In this document: piece after piece, positions 17,576 to 25,180 of the stretch
How positions within the stretch are numbered: position 1 is the stretch's first letter
Layout of the letters: every line of letters begins with the position of its first letter
From: DASSLY01 sp035689185
GTDB taxonomy: Bacteria; Actinomycetota; Actinomycetes; Actinomycetales; Dermatophilaceae
Direction: 5' to 3'
Length of the DNA stretch: 53,404 nucleotides
Assembly: GCA_035689185.1 (NCBI GenBank)
Contig: DASSLY010000061.1
Location: 1-53,404 of the forward strand
Notes under the pieces: generated by a model
What the model was told of the DNA's origin: nothing
The model's input: the letters and a program-made list of their open reading frames with translations, nothing else
Database searches by the model: none
Program-made: the position numbers and the translations under genes

Positions 17576-17992
17576 GTGGCCTGCCTGTTCTGTCAGATCG
17601 GCGCCGGGCAGGTTCCCGCGCACGTGGTGCTGGACGAGCCGGAGCTGGTCGCCTTCCTGGACACCCGGCCGGTCTTCAAGGGGCACCTGCTGCTCGTCCC
17701 GCGGGTTCACGTCGACACGCTGCTGGACCTGCCGGACCCGCTCATGGCTCCGCTTGTGGGTGCCGCGAAAAGGCTGGCAGCAGCGGTTGTCCACGGGCTG
17801 GGCGCCCAGGGCAGCTTCGTCGCGATGAACAACGTGGTCAGCCAGAGCGTCCGGCACCTGCATGTCCACGTCGTCCCCCGGACCAAGGGGGACGGCCTGC
17901 GGGGCTTCTTCTGGCCCCGGACCAGGTACGCCGACGATTCCGAGGCCAGCCGGTATGCCGCGCGGCTGGCCGCCGCGCTCCCTCCCCGCTGA
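17576..17992 (+). CDS. HIT-family nucleotide-binding hydrolase
   Basis: HIT proteins cleave nucleotide phosphoramidates or dinucleotides. The 138-residue product begins CLFCQIGAGQVPAHVV, the usual zinc/entry segment, and contains the histidine triad HLHVHVVPR near residue 97 with the GHLLLVPRVHV strand before it. The GTG at 17576 is preferred to the in-frame GTG at 17549, because it places the CLFC motif three residues from the start as in relatives. It follows the P1 peptidase gene in the same direction. Confidence 0.93.
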   Translation: MACLFCQIGAGQVPAHVVLDEPELVAFLDTRPVFKGHLLLVPRVHVDTLLDLPDPLMAPLVGAAKRLAAAVVHGLGAQGSFVAMNNVVSQSVRHLHVHVVPRTKGDGLRGFFWPRTRYADDSEASRYAARLAAALPPR

Positions 17993-18002
17993 CCTCCCCG
18001 GC

Positions 18003-18521
18003 TCAGCAGCTCTGGACCGGCTGCAATCCCCGGATCTGGCTGGTGGCCAGCGCAACTGCCTGCCCGCCGATCCGGAGAGTGACGGCGCCGTCCTCGCTGC
18101 TGGCGGACAGCTCACCGCAGAAGGTGCCGCCCTGCGTGCTGACCTGCACCAGCGACGGGCGGGCCTGGTGCGGCCACCAGGACGACGTGGCCGCCAACGC
18201 CAGGACCACCACCGCAACGTAAGTGAGGCCGATGCCGAACCGGAGCCGCCGCTGCGCCGGATCCACCCGGGCCTCGTCGAGCACGCGAACCGGCCACGCT
18301 ACTGCGGCGACCAGCGCGGTGGCCACGCAAGCCAAGGCGAGCGAAACGAGCACCAGCACGCCGGCCAGCAGTTCCAGCCAGCCAGGCATGTCGGCGCCGC
18401 CTGCTCCCTTCAGCACTCCGCACAGCCCGATGAAGCCGAGCACGCCAAGCTGCACCCCGTGCCACCCGCGAGCCGAGGACCGAAGCTGCTCGGCCGGGGA
18501 AGCCGCTGGCGACTGGTTCAT
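18003..18521 (-). CDS. Hypothetical membrane protein, three predicted helices
   Basis: I do not recognise a family. The 172-residue product has three hydrophobic segments: LGVLGFIGLCGVL (about 25-40), a long LLAGVLVLVSLALACVATALV (about 52-78), and IGLTYVAVVVLALAA (about 98-115). The C-terminal domain of about 55 residues contains two cysteines (TFCGEL and the final QSC), presumably outside the membrane. The ATG at 18521 gives a natural N-terminus (MNQSPAASP); the frame extends upstream without a better start. It converges with the HIT gene and diverges from ada-alkA. Confidence 0.75.
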   Translation of the reverse strand: MNQSPAASPAEQLRSSARGWHGVQLGVLGFIGLCGVLKGAGGADMPGWLELLAGVLVLVSLALACVATALVAAVAWPVRVLDEARVDPAQRRLRFGIGLTYVAVVVLALAATSSWWPHQARPSLVQVSTQGGTFCGELSASSEDGAVTLRIGGQAVALATSQIRGLQPVQSC

Positions 18522-18609
18522 ACGTCGAGAGTCTGGCGCAGAACCACGGCGCACGTGGATGTCTGATTTCCGCCAGCAGGATGTCGGCGGGCTCAGCGAG
18601 GATGGCCCC

Positions 18610-20148
18610 ATGACCACCGGGACGGAGGACCGCCGCTACCGCGCGGTGCGCAGCCGCGATCCCCGGTTCGACGGGCAGTTCTTCACCGCGGTCCGCACCA
18701 CCGGCATCTACTGCCGGCCCAGCTGCCCGGCCGTCACGCCGAAGCCCGGCAACGTCAGCTTCTACCCCTCGGCCGCAGCCGCCCAGCAGGCCGGCTACCG
18801 GGCCTGCCGCCGCTGCGCCCCGGACGCCACTGCGGGCTCGCCGGACTGGGACGTCCGCGCCGATGTCGCCGGGCGGGCGATGCGGCTGGTCAACGACGGC
18901 GTGGTGGAGCGGGAGGGCGTCCCCGGGCTGGCCCGCCGGCTCGGCTACACCCCGCGACACCTGGGTCGGGTGCTCACCCAGGAGCTCGGGGCCGGCCCGC
19001 TCGCTCTGGCCCGGTCGCGCCGCGCGCAGACTGCGCGGATCCTCATCCAAACCACCGGTATGCCGTTCACCGACATTGCCTTCGCCGCCGGGTTCGGCAG
19101 CATCCGGCAGTTCAACGCCACCGTGACCGAGGTCTTCGACCGCTCGCCGACCCAGCTGCGCGGGTCGCGCCCGGCAGCGGTGGCTCCCGGACCGTTGCGT
19201 ATCCGGCTGGCATCCCGGCCGCCCTACGACGCCGACTTCACCCTCGGTTTCCTCGCCGCCGGCGCGGTGCCCGGCCTGGAGTGGGTGCGTGCCGGCAGCT
19301 ACGGCCGGGTCCTGGCGCTGCCGCACGGGCCGGCGCAGGTGGTGCTGACGCCCGGACCGGACGCGGTGGTCTGCGAGCTGCACGGGCTGGACCTGCGCGA
19401 CCTCGGTGCCGCGGTCGAGCGCAGCCGGCGGCTGCTGGACCTGGACGCCGACCCCGTGGCGGTCGTCGAGGACCTCGGCAGGGATCCCGTCCTGCGACGG
19501 CTGGTGCGGGCGCGGCCGGGTCTGCGGGTCCCGGGCGCCGTCGACGGGGCCGAGATGGCGGTGCGGACCGTGGTGGGCCAGGGTGTCTCGGTCGCCGCCT
19601 GCCGGGCCCTGCTGGCCCGGTTGGTCCGCGACCACGGCTCGCCGCTCGCCGCGAACGTCGCAGGGCACCCCGAACCGGGGGAGCCGAGACCGGCGCACCC
19701 GGAGCCGGCGGACCCCGAGCAGGCGGACGCGTGCCAGCCCCGCGGCATACCGGCCTCGACGTTTCCGGACGCGGCCACCCTGGCCGCGGTCGACCCGGCC
19801 ACCCTGCCGATGCCGCGTCGGCGCGCCTCCGCCCTGGTGGCGCTGTGCGCGGCCATCGCGGCCGGGCAGGTGCGGCTGGACCGAAGTGCTGAGCGGGGTG
19901 AGGTGCGTGCCGCACTGCTCGCCGTGCCGGGGATCGGGGCGTGGACCGCGGACCACATCCTGCTGCGTGCGCTCGGCGACCCGGACGCGTACCTGCCGAG
20001 CGACCTGGGGGTGCGGCGCGCGCTCACCACGCTCGGGGCGGACCCGGACGATCCGGGCATCCCGGCCCGCTGGCGTCCGTGGCGTTCCTATGCGCTCATG
20101 CACCTGTGGTCGATGCTGCCGGCCGCGACGAGGAAGGAAGCACCATGA
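18610..20148 (+). CDS. Ada-AlkA bifunctional protein: methyl-phosphotriester sensor/regulator and 3-methyladenine DNA glycosylase
   Basis: The 512-residue protein has an Ada N-terminal domain with four metal-binding cysteines (Cys35, Cys39, Cys66, Cys69; GIYCRPSC), of which the first normally accepts methyl from phosphotriesters. Next is an AraC helix-turn-helix (about 85-185). The C-terminal half is AlkA: an N-terminal sheet domain, then HhH-GPD with VPGIGAWTADHILLRALG and the catalytic Asp in LPSDLGVRR. It lacks the Ogt domain of E. coli Ada, but ogt follows with an ATGA overlap. A Pro/Glu-rich insert (HPEPGEPRPAHPEPADPEQ) interrupts AlkA near residue 355. Alkylation likely induces the whole operon. 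Confidence 0.95.
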   Translation: MTTGTEDRRYRAVRSRDPRFDGQFFTAVRTTGIYCRPSCPAVTPKPGNVSFYPSAAAAQQAGYRACRRCAPDATAGSPDWDVRADVAGRAMRLVNDGVVEREGVPGLARRLGYTPRHLGRVLTQELGAGPLALARSRRAQTARILIQTTGMPFTDIAFAAGFGSIRQFNATVTEVFDRSPTQLRGSRPAAVAPGPLRIRLASRPPYDADFTLGFLAAGAVPGLEWVRAGSYGRVLALPHGPAQVVLTPGPDAVVCELHGLDLRDLGAAVERSRRLLDLDADPVAVVEDLGRDPVLRRLVRARPGLRVPGAVDGAEMAVRTVVGQGVSVAACRALLARLVRDHGSPLAANVAGHPEPGEPRPAHPEPADPEQADACQPRGIPASTFPDAATLAAVDPATLPMPRRRASALVALCAAIAAGQVRLDRSAERGEVRAALLAVPGIGAWTADHILLRALGDPDAYLPSDLGVRRALTTLGADPDDPGIPARWRPWRSYALMHLWSMLPAATRKEAP

Positions 20149-20624
20149 GCACCAGCTGGACCACCGTCACCAGCCCGGTCGGCGCGCTGCGGGTCAGCAC
20201 CGACGGCCGGGCCGTCATAGCCGTCGAGTTCGAGCCGCACGGTCCCGCAACGGGGCGGCGCGACGACGACCAACCGGTGCTGTGCGCCGCCGCAGCACAG
20301 CTGCAGGAGTACTTCGCCGGGCAGAGGCGCGAGTTCGACCTGCCGCTCGCACCGCGGGGCACCGAGTTCCAGCGGAGGGTCTGGCAGGCCCTGCGCGCCA
20401 TCCCGTACGGGCAGACCGCGACCTACGGCCAGGTAGCCAGCCGCCTCGGGCTGAACCCGGCCACCACCTCCCGGGCGGTTGGGCGGGCCAACGGCAGCAA
20501 TCCGCTCCCGGTCCTGGTGCCCTGCCATCGGGTCATCGGCGCCAACGGCACACTCACCGGCTTCGCCGGCGGCCTGCCGCGCAAGCAGTGGCTGCTGGAC
20601 CTGGAGGCCGCGCGCCTGTTCTGA
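20145..20624 (+). CDS. ogt: Methylated-DNA-[protein]-cysteine S-methyltransferase
   Basis: It repairs O6-methylguanine by transferring the methyl group to its own cysteine. The 159-residue protein has the helix-turn-helix-like block FQRRVWQALRAIPYGQTATYGQVA, the arginine finger region SRAVGRANGSNP, and the acceptor Cys127 in VPCHRVIG. The start ATG overlaps the stop of ada-alkA by four bases and its own stop overlaps the next ATG by one base, so translational coupling is likely. Confidence 0.97.
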   Translation: MSTSWTTVTSPVGALRVSTDGRAVIAVEFEPHGPATGRRDDDQPVLCAAAAQLQEYFAGQRREFDLPLAPRGTEFQRRVWQALRAIPYGQTATYGQVASRLGLNPATTSRAVGRANGSNPLPVLVPCHRVIGANGTLTGFAGGLPRKQWLLDLEAARLF

Positions 20625-21046
20625 TGAGCGGTAGCGCAGTGCCGGCAGTCAAGGATGGGGCGCCCGTGACCGACAGACCCGCCGAGGTTCCCTACGACCG
20701 GCGAGACCAGCTGGCCAAGATCGAGGAGGCGCTGCTGGAGGGGGAGTCCGTGGTCGCGTGCTACGACGGGACCGGCCAGGGCACCGGCTTCATCGGCCTG
20801 ACCAGCCACCGGGTGATCCTGCAAGACAAGTCCTTCGTCGGGAAGCGGGTCGCCCTGACCAGCATCCCGTACTCCCGCATCTCGGCGGTCTCCATCATCA
20901 CCAACGCATCCCTGGCGGGGGCGTTCTTCTCCAGCGGGACCGTGGCGATCGTGGTCGGCACCCACATCTACGAGATCGAGATGCGTGGCGTCGAAAAGGC
21001 ACGGCATGTTCACGATGTGGTGCTGTGGAGCCTCGGCATCAGATAG
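20624..21046 (+). CDS. Bacterial PH-domain protein
   Basis: The 140-residue protein has the bacterial pleckstrin-homology-like pattern: ALLEGESVVACYDG, then GTGFIGLTSHRVILQDKSF, then VALTSIPYSRISAVSIITN, then GTVAIVVGTHIYEIEMRG, ending in a helix (EKARHVHDVVLWSL). Such domains bind lipids or proteins, and their bacterial functions are mostly unknown. The start codon shares a base with the ogt stop (TGATG), placing it as third gene of the alkylation-repair operon. An internal GTG is possible. The link to DNA repair is by position only. Confidence 0.85.
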   Translation: MSGSAVPAVKDGAPVTDRPAEVPYDRRDQLAKIEEALLEGESVVACYDGTGQGTGFIGLTSHRVILQDKSFVGKRVALTSIPYSRISAVSIITNASLAGAFFSSGTVAIVVGTHIYEIEMRGVEKARHVHDVVLWSLGIR

Positions 21047-21123
21047 CGTGCGTTCCGTAGGGGGGCGGAGCCTCTCGTTGGTCGCCCATCCCCCGCCGAG
21101 GTGGGTTCCCCGCGTGAGACCAA

Positions 21124-21147
21124 GCGGCATGCCGGCTGGTATGCCGC
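21124..21147 (+). other. Hairpin in the metY leader
   Basis: GCGGCAT (21124-21130) pairs with ATGCCGC (21141-21147) across a 10-nt loop in the 166-nt leader before metY. It contains one copy of the over-represented GTATGCCG octamer. I could not match the leader to a SAM riboswitch, unlike metX. Confidence 0.4.
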
Positions 21148-21212
21148 ACGCGCGGGCGGCACGTCACCCGTGGCCGACCGACAACCGCCACTGCAACGAA
21201 AGGCGCCCCACC

Positions 21213-22535
21213 ATGACCGCCAGCCCCAGCTGGTCCTTCGAGACCCGCCAGATCCACGCCGGGCAAGCGCCCGACCCCGCCACCGGCGCGCGGGCGCTTC
21301 CCATCTACCAGACGACCTCGTATGCCTTCCGGGACACCGACCACGCGTCGAACCTGTTCGCGCTGAAAGAGTTCGGCAACATCTACACCCGGATCATGAA
21401 CCCGACCCAGGACGCGGTCGAACAGCGGGTGGCCTCGCTGGAGGGCGGCGTCGCCGCGTTGCTCGTGTCCTCCGGCCAGGCGGCCGAGACCCTGGCCATC
21501 CTCAACGTCGCCGAGAACGGCGACCACGTGGTGTCCAGCCCGCGCCTGTACGGCGGGACGCAGAACCTGCTGAAGTACAGCCTGCCCAAGCTCGGGGTGG
21601 AGACCACCTTCGTCGAGAACCCCGACGACCTGGACTCGTGGCGGGCGGCGGTGCGGCCGAACACGAAGGGGTTCTTCGCGGAGACGATCAGCAACCCCAA
21701 GCAGGACGTCCTCGACATCGAGGGCGTCTCCGTGGTGGCCCACGAGGCCGGCGTGCCGCTCATCGTCGACAACACGGTGGCGACCCCGTACCTCACCCGG
21801 CCGCTGGAGTGGGGTGCGGACATCGTCGTGCATTCGGCGACCAAGTACCTGGGCGGTCACGGCACCTCGATCGGCGGGGTCATCGTGGATGGCGGGACGT
21901 TCGACTATGCCGCCGACCCGGCCCGCTTCCCCGGCTTCAACAGCCCGGACGAGAGCTACCACGGCCTGGTCTACGCCCGCGACCTCGGCGTCGGCTCGCC
22001 GCTGGGGGCGAACCTCGCCTACATCCTCAAGGCCAGGGTTCAGCTGCTGCGCGACCTGGGTCCGGCCATCTCACCGTTCAACGCGTTCCTGGTCAGCCAG
22101 GGCATCGAGACGCTGTCCCTGCGCATGGAGCGGCACGTCGACAACGCCCGCGCCGTCGCCGAGTGGCTGGAGGGCCGCGACGAGGTGGAGTCGGTGGCCT
22201 GGGCGTCCCTGCCGTCCAGCCCGTGGAAGGCGCTGGCGGACAAGTACGCCCCGCGCGGTGCGGGCGCGGTGCTGGCGTTCGAGATCACGGGCGGGGTCGA
22301 GGCCGGCCGGCGGTTCGTCGACGCGCTGAGCCTGCACTCTCACGTCGCCAACATCGGTGACGTGAGGTCCCTGGTCATCCACCCGGCGTCGACCACGCAC
22401 TCGCAGCTGTCCGAGGCCGACCAGTTCGCGGCCGGCGTCACTCCCGGCCTGGTCCGCCTGGCCGTGGGGATCGAGCACATCGACGACATCCGAGCCGACC
22501 TGGAGCAGGGGTTCACCGCTGCTAAGGGGGCCTGA
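21213..22535 (+). CDS. metY: O-acetylhomoserine aminocarboxypropyltransferase (sulfhydrylase)
   Basis: This PLP enzyme makes homocysteine from O-acetylhomoserine and sulfide. The 440-residue length fits MetY rather than MetB (about 380). Visible: FETRQIHAGQAPDPATGARA at the N-terminus, YTRIMNPTQDAVEQR, and LIVDNTVATPYLTRP. The PLP lysine lies in SATKYLGGHGTSIGG, and the C-terminus carries SLVIHPASTTHSQL. The ATG follows AAAGG. Its substrate is produced by MetX, encoded 26 kb away under a SAM riboswitch. The end of the gene is followed directly by a phytase remnant. Confidence 0.96.
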   Translation: MTASPSWSFETRQIHAGQAPDPATGARALPIYQTTSYAFRDTDHASNLFALKEFGNIYTRIMNPTQDAVEQRVASLEGGVAALLVSSGQAAETLAILNVAENGDHVVSSPRLYGGTQNLLKYSLPKLGVETTFVENPDDLDSWRAAVRPNTKGFFAETISNPKQDVLDIEGVSVVAHEAGVPLIVDNTVATPYLTRPLEWGADIVVHSATKYLGGHGTSIGGVIVDGGTFDYAADPARFPGFNSPDESYHGLVYARDLGVGSPLGANLAYILKARVQLLRDLGPAISPFNAFLVSQGIETLSLRMERHVDNARAVAEWLEGRDEVESVAWASLPSSPWKALADKYAPRGAGAVLAFEITGGVEAGRRFVDALSLHSHVANIGDVRSLVIHPASTTHSQLSEADQFAAGVTPGLVRLAVGIEHIDDIRADLEQGFTAAKGA

Positions 22536-22558
22536 CATGCGCCAGCGGATCCTGCTTG

Positions 22559-22717
22559 CCGTCCATCGGCGGCCGGACCTTCGACTCGGCCGGCGACCTC
22601 GGCTCGGCATACCCACAGGGGGTGTTCGTCTGTCAGGACAACGGCAACGAGGCGCCCGCGTCGGGCAACCAGAACTTCAAGCTTACCCGGCTCGAGCGCA
22701 TCCCGTTGCTGCGGTGA
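22559..22717 (+). pseudogene. Remnant of a phytase C-terminus
   Basis: The reading frame ending at the TGA 22715-22717 encodes about 50 residues: TFDSAGDLG, then QGVFVCQDNGNEAP, then NQNFKLTRLERI. This is the characteristic C-terminal end of bacterial beta-propeller phytases (FVCQDN...NQNFK). No start, ribosome site or upstream domain exists; metY ends 24 nt earlier. It therefore looks like the tail of a deleted gene. I read this from motif recognition only. Confidence 0.6.
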
Positions 22718-22720
22718 CCC

Positions 22721-25114
22721 TCAGGCCTTGAGCTGCTCGCCGGTGATGTGCCAGTCCCGCACCTCCGGCATGTCCTCCAGGTGCTCGACGATGTAGTCCG
22801 CGTGCCGTTCGAGCTGGCGCTCGCACCAGGCCTTCAGCTCGCTCGCGCCGCGAACCAGCCTGCGGCTGTTGTTGATCGCGTCCATCACCAGGTGGTAGCG
22901 GGACACCTCGTTGCGTACCACCATGTCGAACGGCGTGGTCGTGGTGCCCTGCTCGCTGAACCCGCGCACGTGGAACCGGTCAGTGCCTGGCCGCCCGTGG
23001 ACGAGCTGGTGGATGGCGCCGTGGTAGCCGTGGAAGGCGAACACCACGTCCACGCTGTCGGTGAACAGCTCGGCGAACCGAACGGCGTCCATCCCGTGCG
23101 GGTGCAGCCGCCGGATCGGCAGCGTCATCAGGTCGACCACGTTGACCACCCGGACTCGCAGCTGAGGCAACCGATCCCGCAGGATCTGAGCCGCGGCCAC
23201 CGTCTCCATGGTGACCACGTCGCCGGCGCAGCCCAGCACGATGTCCGGGTCGGTCGACCCTTCGTCGGTGCCGGCCCAGTCCCAGATGCCGGCGCCGCGG
23301 GTGCAGTGCTCGACTGCGGCGTCCATAGGCAGCCACTGCGGCTGGGGCTGCTTGTCGATGACGATGAGGTTGACGTAGTTGCGCGACCGGAAGCAGTGGT
23401 CGGCAACGGACAGCAGGCTGTTCGCGTCTGGCGGCAGGTAGATGCGGGCCACCTCGCCGCGCGCGTTCAGCACCGTCTGGATCAGGCCCGGTCCCTGGTG
23501 GGAGAAGCCGTTGTGGTCGTTGCGCCACGCGGTCGAGGTCAGCAGGATGTTCAGGCTGGGCACCTTGGCCCGCCAGGGCAGCCGGTTCGCCTCCTGCAGC
23601 CACTTGCTGTGCTGCACGGTCATCGAGGCGCTCACCATGGCGAACGCCTCGTAGGTGGCGAACAACCCGTGCCGTCCGGTGAGCGTGTACCCCTCCAGCC
23701 AGCCGTGGCAGCTGTGCTCGGACAGCACCTCCATCACCCGCCCGTCGTGGGACAGCTTGGCGTCCTCGGCATCGACCCTCTCGGCCAGCATCCGGTCGGA
23801 CACCTCGAAGACCGCGCCGAGGCGGTTGCTGTTCGTCTCGTCCGGGCAGAACAGCCGGAAGCTGTGCGGGTTGCGGACGTAGAGGTCGCGCATCAGCTCG
23901 CCGAGCGCGCGGGTGGACTCGGCCCGCACGGTCGCCGGCTGCGGCACATCCAGGGCGTAGTCGCGGAAGTCGGGCAGGTCCAGCTCCGTGGTCAGCAGGC
24001 CGCCGTTCGCGTGCGGGGTGGCACTCATTCGCAGGTCGCCGACCGGGTTGGCTGACCGGATCAAGTCCACCGGAGCGCCGTCGGCGTCGAACAGTTCCTC
24101 CGGCCGGTAGGACGCCAGCCAGGAGTGCAGCACCTGCAGGTGCTCCGGGCTGCCCTTGACCCCGGACAGCGGCACCTGGTGGGACCGCCAGCTGCCGGTG
24201 ACCTTGACCCCGTCGACCTGCTCCGGGCCGGTCCACCCCTTCGGGGTGCGCAGCACGATGAGCGGCCAGCGCGGCCGGGTGCCGTCCCAGCCGCCATCGC
24301 GAGCAGCCTTCTGGATGGCCCGGATCCGTCCGTAGGCGGTGTCGAGGGTCTGCGCGAACCGTTCGTGCATGCCCGGTATGTCGTCGCCGGTCACCTCGAG
24401 CACGTCGTACCCGTGCCCTTCCAGCAGGGCGCGCACCTCGGCGGGGTCTTTGCGCGCCAGCACGGTGGGACCGGCGATCTTCGCGCCGTTGAGGTGCAGC
24501 ACCGGCAGGACGGCGCCGTCGCGGGCCGGGTTGAGGAAGGAGATGCCCTTCCAGGAGCCCTCCAACGGCCCGGTCTCCGCCTCACCGTCGCCGACCACGG
24601 CCAGCGCCAGCAGGTCCGGGTTGTCCATGACCGCGCCAAAGGCGTGGACGAGGACGTAACCGAGCTCGCCTCCCTCGTGGATGGATCCGGGCGTGGTCAC
24701 CGACACGTGGCTGGGGATACCGCCCGGCGCGGAGAATTGCCGGAACAGCTGCGTCATCCCGGCCTCGTCGGCGGTGACCTGGGGGTAGATCTCGGTGTAG
24801 GTGCCTTCCAGGTAGCCCGCCGCGACCAGGGCCGGCCCGCCGTGGCCCGGTCCGGTCAGGTAGATGACCTGCTGCCCGGTACGCCGGATCAACCGGGAGA
24901 CGTGGGCGTAGACGAAGGACAGCCCGGGGCTGGTGCCCCAGTGCCCCAGCAGGCGGGGCTTGATGTCGCGGCTCTCCAGCGGTCGGCGCAGCAGCGAGTT
25001 GTCCTGCAGGTAGATCTGGCCGATCGTCAGGTAGTTGTTGGCCCGCCACCACGCATCGATGGCGGCGATCTCGTCGCTGGTGATGGGCTCGAGGGCGGCG
25101 TCGGTGGTCGTCAC
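22721..25114 (-). CDS. xfp: Xylulose-5-phosphate/fructose-6-phosphate phosphoketolase
   Basis: This TPP enzyme splits xylulose-5-P or fructose-6-P with phosphate into acetyl phosphate plus an aldose phosphate. The 797-residue length is standard. Seen: AIDAWWRANNYLTIGQIYL start, GHWGTSPGLSFVYAH, TGPGHGGPALVA, GDGEAETGPLEGSWKG (TPP-binding), and PLIVLRTPKGWTGP. The C-terminal part has ANRLPWRAKVPSLN and HNGFSHQGPGLIQ. The GTG at 25114 gives the expected N-terminus; the frame stays open upstream. It diverges from hrpA over a short region with an inverted repeat. No acetate kinase gene lies nearby. Confidence 0.97.
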   Translation of the reverse strand: MTTTDAALEPITSDEIAAIDAWWRANNYLTIGQIYLQDNSLLRRPLESRDIKPRLLGHWGTSPGLSFVYAHVSRLIRRTGQQVIYLTGPGHGGPALVAAGYLEGTYTEIYPQVTADEAGMTQLFRQFSAPGGIPSHVSVTTPGSIHEGGELGYVLVHAFGAVMDNPDLLALAVVGDGEAETGPLEGSWKGISFLNPARDGAVLPVLHLNGAKIAGPTVLARKDPAEVRALLEGHGYDVLEVTGDDIPGMHERFAQTLDTAYGRIRAIQKAARDGGWDGTRPRWPLIVLRTPKGWTGPEQVDGVKVTGSWRSHQVPLSGVKGSPEHLQVLHSWLASYRPEELFDADGAPVDLIRSANPVGDLRMSATPHANGGLLTTELDLPDFRDYALDVPQPATVRAESTRALGELMRDLYVRNPHSFRLFCPDETNSNRLGAVFEVSDRMLAERVDAEDAKLSHDGRVMEVLSEHSCHGWLEGYTLTGRHGLFATYEAFAMVSASMTVQHSKWLQEANRLPWRAKVPSLNILLTSTAWRNDHNGFSHQGPGLIQTVLNARGEVARIYLPPDANSLLSVADHCFRSRNYVNLIVIDKQPQPQWLPMDAAVEHCTRGAGIWDWAGTDEGSTDPDIVLGCAGDVVTMETVAAAQILRDRLPQLRVRVVNVVDLMTLPIRRLHPHGMDAVRFAELFTDSVDVVFAFHGYHGAIHQLVHGRPGTDRFHVRGFSEQGTTTTPFDMVVRNEVSRYHLVMDAINNSRRLVRGASELKAWCERQLERHADYIVEHLEDMPEVRDWHITGEQLKA

Positions 25115-25124
25115 GCCGGCCACT

Positions 25125-25143
25125 CTACTATCGTCCGTAGTAG
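25125..25143. promoter_or_regulatory. Candidate operator between xfp and hrpA
   Basis: CTACTA-N7-TAGTAG is a perfect inverted repeat in the 66-nt gap between the divergent xfp and hrpA genes, 11 nt upstream of the xfp start codon. It resembles BlaI/MecI-type TACTA...TAGTA sites in arrangement. A/T-containing palindromes are rare in this sequence, supporting function, but no regulator gene is adjacent. Confidence 0.45.
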
Positions 25144-25180
25144 CGCACCCGTCGGTCGTAACGCGGCCTAGGCTGGGCCG

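Noticed and set aside
21047..21212. SAM riboswitch before metY
   Set aside because: The leader lacks the GGCAACC core and the closing P1 arms seen before metX; only a simple hairpin is present.
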